DNA of 7,532 nt from Rickettsiales bacterium. GTDB lineage: Bacteria; Pseudomonadota; Alphaproteobacteria; Rickettsiales; UBA3002. Below, piece by piece: positions 5,741 through 7,532 of this stretch; positions within the stretch are counted from its first letter, which is position 1; the number at the start of each line of letters is the position of its first letter. The position numbers and the translations under genes are program-made. The stretch spans positions 1 to 7,532 of the forward strand of contig JAJTIB010000108.1 of NCBI GenBank assembly GCA_021300075.1, given 5' to 3'. Under the pieces are notes generated by a model. That model was not told the DNA's origin. It worked only from the letters and a program-made list of their open reading frames with translations, and did no database searches.

Positions 5741-7356
5741 GCGCCGGCGCGGGTTAGTTCACGGTAGGCTGGCAGCGTCAGGAATTCGACATAGTTGCTA
5801 TCGATCACCAGCGCCAGCACCAGTTCTTTAGCGCGTGCGAAGGGCAGGGTGGCAAAGCTCTCGGCACCGAGCAGCATTTTGATTTTCTCGAATTCTTCCG
5901 CTGCCAGAAGCTCGATCCAGGCGGCATTAATCACGCGTCCTGTATCCGTTTCGGCACCGTGATGTAGCCACTGCCAGAGCTGAGAGCGGGCGATTTCGGC
6001 AGTTGCGGCATCTTCCATCAGATTGAAAATTGGTACGCAGCCCTGACCACTCAGCCACGCCGCCATATATTGTATCGACACGTTGAGATTGTTACGCACT
6101 CCGGCTTCAGTAATTGTGCCGCGATGCATGGTGAGCAGATCTGCAGCAGTCACCTTCACATCCTCACGCAGGGTCTGGCGCTGATTTTTGCCGGGCATCA
6201 GGCGGTTGAAGACCTCCATTGCTACCGGAATCAGGCCGGGATGGGCAACCCAGGTGCCGTCATGGCCGTAGCTGGCCTCGCGCTCCTTATCGGCGCGGAC
6301 AGCAGCGAAGGCTTTTTGATTGGCGGCTTCGTCATTCTTGACCGGGATAAAGGCGGACATGCCACCCATCGCAAATGCGCCGCGCTTGTGACAGGTTTGA
6401 ATGAGCAATTCTGCATAGGCTTTGAGAAAGGCCTTGTCCATCGTCACCTGTGTGCGCTCGGGCAGCAGGAATTCCGGTCGGGCGTGGAATTTCTTGATGG
6501 TCGAGAAAATATAATCCCAGCGCCCGCAATTGAGGCCCACCGCATAGTCCTTGAGCACATATAAAATCTCGTGCATCTCAAAAGCGGCGGTGATGACCTC
6601 AATCAGGACCGTCGCACGGATGGTGGATTTTGGTAATCCCAGCGCGGTTTCGCTGAAGGCAAAAATATCCGCCCAGAGTTGAGCCTCCTCGTGATTTTCA
6701 AGTTTGGGCAGATAGAAATAACAGCCCGTGCCGCGCGCCAAGCGTTCTTTGGCGTTATGGAAAAAATAAAGGCCGAAATCGAACAGTGCTCCGGCGATGG
6801 GCTGGCCGAGATAACGCACATGATGTTCGGGCAAATGCCAGCCGCGTGGCCGTACAATTAATACCGCGAGATGATCCTTATTGAGCGTGTAGCTTTTGCC
6901 TTCCGGGCTTTGAAACCGGAGCGTCTGGCGTACGGCGTCATAGAGCGCTTTCTGACCTTCGAGAATTTTTTCCCAAGCGGGAGCGAGGGAATCTTCAAGG
7001 TCAGCCATAAAGACTTTGGCGCCGGAATTGAGGGCGTTGATGATCATTTTCGGTTCGGCCGGGCCGGTGATTTCGACGCGGCGGTCAAGCAGATCCTCGG
7101 GGATGTCGGCCACCCGCCAGTCCCCCTCACGGATATTGCGGGTTCGGGGCAGAAAGTCCGGGTTGACGCCGGCGTTAAATTCATTCTGACGTTTGACCCG
7201 ATTGGCGAGAAGCGCCTTGCGCCGTGGTTCAAATCGCTCAACCAGCGCACTGACGAAGGCGCGTGCCTCGGGCGTGAGCAGGAACTGGTGCTCTGCGGCG
7301 ATGGGGGCGGTGATTTCAAGCATGGGCTTGGTCGTGGCGGTGGCAGGACTGGTCAT
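5737..7356 (-). CDS. aceB: Malate synthase A
   Basis: This enzyme condenses glyoxylate with acetyl-CoA to malate, the second step of the glyoxylate shunt, which lets cells grow on acetate or fatty acids. The 539 residues fit isoform A (about 530), not the 720-residue isoform G. Visible active-site parts are VRPRGWHLPEHH (168-179) with the catalytic Arg, Mg ligands Glu253 and Asp281, and the general-base Asp449 in LMEDAATAEI. The signature region KDYAVGLNCGRWDYIF (269-284) has Tyr271 where the published signature, as I recall it, has His. The ATG at 7356 is chosen because AAAGGAG lies 7 nt upstream; the frame is open to a TTG at 7410, but that adds residues unlike the family. It is the first gene of a three-gene operon. 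Isocitrate lyase is not in the window, so the rest of the shunt must be encoded elsewhere. Confidence 0.96.
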   Translation of the reverse strand: MTSPATATTKPMLEITAPIAAEHQFLLTPEARAFVSALVERFEPRRKALLANRVKRQNEFNAGVNPDFLPRTRNIREGDWRVADIPEDLLDRRVEITGPAEPKMIINALNSGAKVFMADLEDSLAPAWEKILEGQKALYDAVRQTLRFQSPEGKSYTLNKDHLAVLIVRPRGWHLPEHHVRYLGQPIAGALFDFGLYFFHNAKERLARGTGCYFYLPKLENHEEAQLWADIFAFSETALGLPKSTIRATVLIEVITAAFEMHEILYVLKDYAVGLNCGRWDYIFSTIKKFHARPEFLLPERTQVTMDKAFLKAYAELLIQTCHKRGAFAMGGMSAFIPVKNDEAANQKAFAAVRADKEREASYGHDGTWVAHPGLIPVAMEVFNRLMPGKNQRQTLREDVKVTAADLLTMHRGTITEAGVRNNLNVSIQYMAAWLSGQGCVPIFNLMEDAATAEIARSQLWQWLHHGAETDTGRVINAAWIELLAAEEFEKIKMLLGAESFATLPFARAKELVLALVIDSNYVEFLTLPAYRELTRAGA

Positions 7357-7363
7357 GATGAGT

Positions 7364-7370
7364 CTCCTTT
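7364..7370 (-). promoter_or_regulatory. Ribosome binding site of aceB
   Basis: On the minus strand this reads AAAGGAG and is 7 nt from the ATG at 7356-7354. It is the clearest Shine-Dalgarno site in the window and fixes the aceB start against the TTG at 7410. Confidence 0.75.
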
Positions 7371-7376
7371 CCCCGC

Positions 7377-7404
7377 ATTCTGCATGATGAGTTGCCAGTT
7401 GCAA
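7377..7404 (-). promoter_or_regulatory. Weak candidate promoter of aceB operon
   Basis: On the minus strand TTGCAA (7404-7399) and CAGAAT (7382-7377) stand 16 bp apart, each matching the sigma-70 consensus at four of six positions. This would give a short leader into the aceB ribosome site. The whole spacer to the divergent gene is only 77 bp (7357-7433), so any promoter and operator for both genes must fit there or inside the coding regions. No binding site of a known glyoxylate-shunt regulator is recognised. Confidence 0.3.
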
Positions 7405-7433
7405 GCCCAACTTCCCTGTGGCAGGTTCGGCGC

Positions 7434-7532
7434 ATGTGGAAACGAATCAAGCATGCCGCCCTGCTGGTCTACCGCGCGGGCGATAATCTCGTTGAAAATG
7501 ATGGGATAGAACTGGCGGGCTATCTGACCTTC
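7434..7532 (+). CDS. Probable YihY/BrkB-family membrane protein, N-terminal part
   Basis: Thirty-three codons are open from an ATG at 7434 to the window edge, divergent from aceB. The peptide begins MWKRIKHAALLVYRAG and ends NDGIELAGYLTF. The pattern of a basic start, a short amphipathic helix, and then (N/H)DG...AGYL.F is how YihY/BrkB-family inner-membrane proteins begin (once misnamed ribonuclease BN), just ahead of their first membrane segment. The family's function is not settled. The only ribosome-site candidate is a weak CAGG (7422-7425), 8 nt before the ATG. The call rests on a short stretch, so it is tentative; the gene itself continues beyond the window. Confidence 0.55.
   Translation, partial: MWKRIKHAALLVYRAGDNLVENDGIELAGYLTF

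Noticed and set aside
6070..6564. A 164-codon plus-strand open frame opposite aceB
   Set aside because: It is a mirror of conserved malate synthase codons, with no ribosome site or family motif.
7357..7410. N-terminal extension of malate synthase from a TTG
   Set aside because: It would place the AAAGGAG ribosome site inside the coding region and adds 18 residues not seen in the family.
6871..7509. A 212-codon plus-strand open frame opposite the aceB 5' region
   Set aside because: It is antisense to the well-supported malate synthase, has no recognisable domain, and runs across the divergent spacer into the yihY-like start in another frame.

Overview
The window looks like ordinary chromosomal DNA of a Gram-negative proteobacterium, most likely an alphaproteobacterium with moderate GC. 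The evidence is the presence of LPS-export permeases, an M17 leucyl aminopeptidase next to a DNA polymerase III chi subunit, an isoform-A malate synthase, and a secreted SNase/OB-fold-type protein of a kind I associate with alphaproteobacteria. Genus and species cannot be told from the sequence. No plasmid, phage or insertion-sequence genes, RNA genes or CRISPR array are visible. Coding density is very high: the longest non-coding stretch is about 150 bp.

Layout from left to right. Positions 1-99 are non-coding and carry two copies of a direct repeat, the second running into the lptG stop codon. lptG (100-1227) and lptF (1224-2330) form a minus-strand operon with an ATGA overlap. A divergent control region (2331-2481) holds a 19-bp tandem duplication and the best promoter match in the window. 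pepA (2482-3972) and holC (4055-4537) follow on the plus strand. holC collides tail-to-tail with a minus-strand cluster: a COMT-like O-methyltransferase (4518-5159), a secreted SNase-like/OB-fold protein (5159-5740) and malate synthase A (5737-7356). In transcription order this cluster is aceB, SNase-like gene, methyltransferase, joined by GTGA and TGATG start/stop overlaps. A 77-bp divergent spacer separates aceB from the first 33 codons of a probable YihY/BrkB-family membrane protein (7434 to the window edge).

Functionally, the left half (lptGF, then pepA-holC divergent) is the same neighbourhood as in E. coli, where lptFG lies back to back with pepA-holC-valS. Here valS is not next to holC; the convergent methyltransferase takes that place. 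LptF and LptG are the membrane halves of the ABC transporter that extracts LPS from the inner membrane. PepA trims peptides, and chi is a clamp-loader accessory protein. The right-hand operon links glyoxylate-shunt malate synthase to two genes of unproven role, and the link may be no more than shared transcription.

I did not find a convincing new biological system. The points most worth a second look are the tandem 19-bp duplication whose palindromic centres differ in a compensatory way, the direct repeat at the left edge that abuts and includes the lptG stop, and the SNase-like protein that appears to lack the catalytic half of the nuclease fold.
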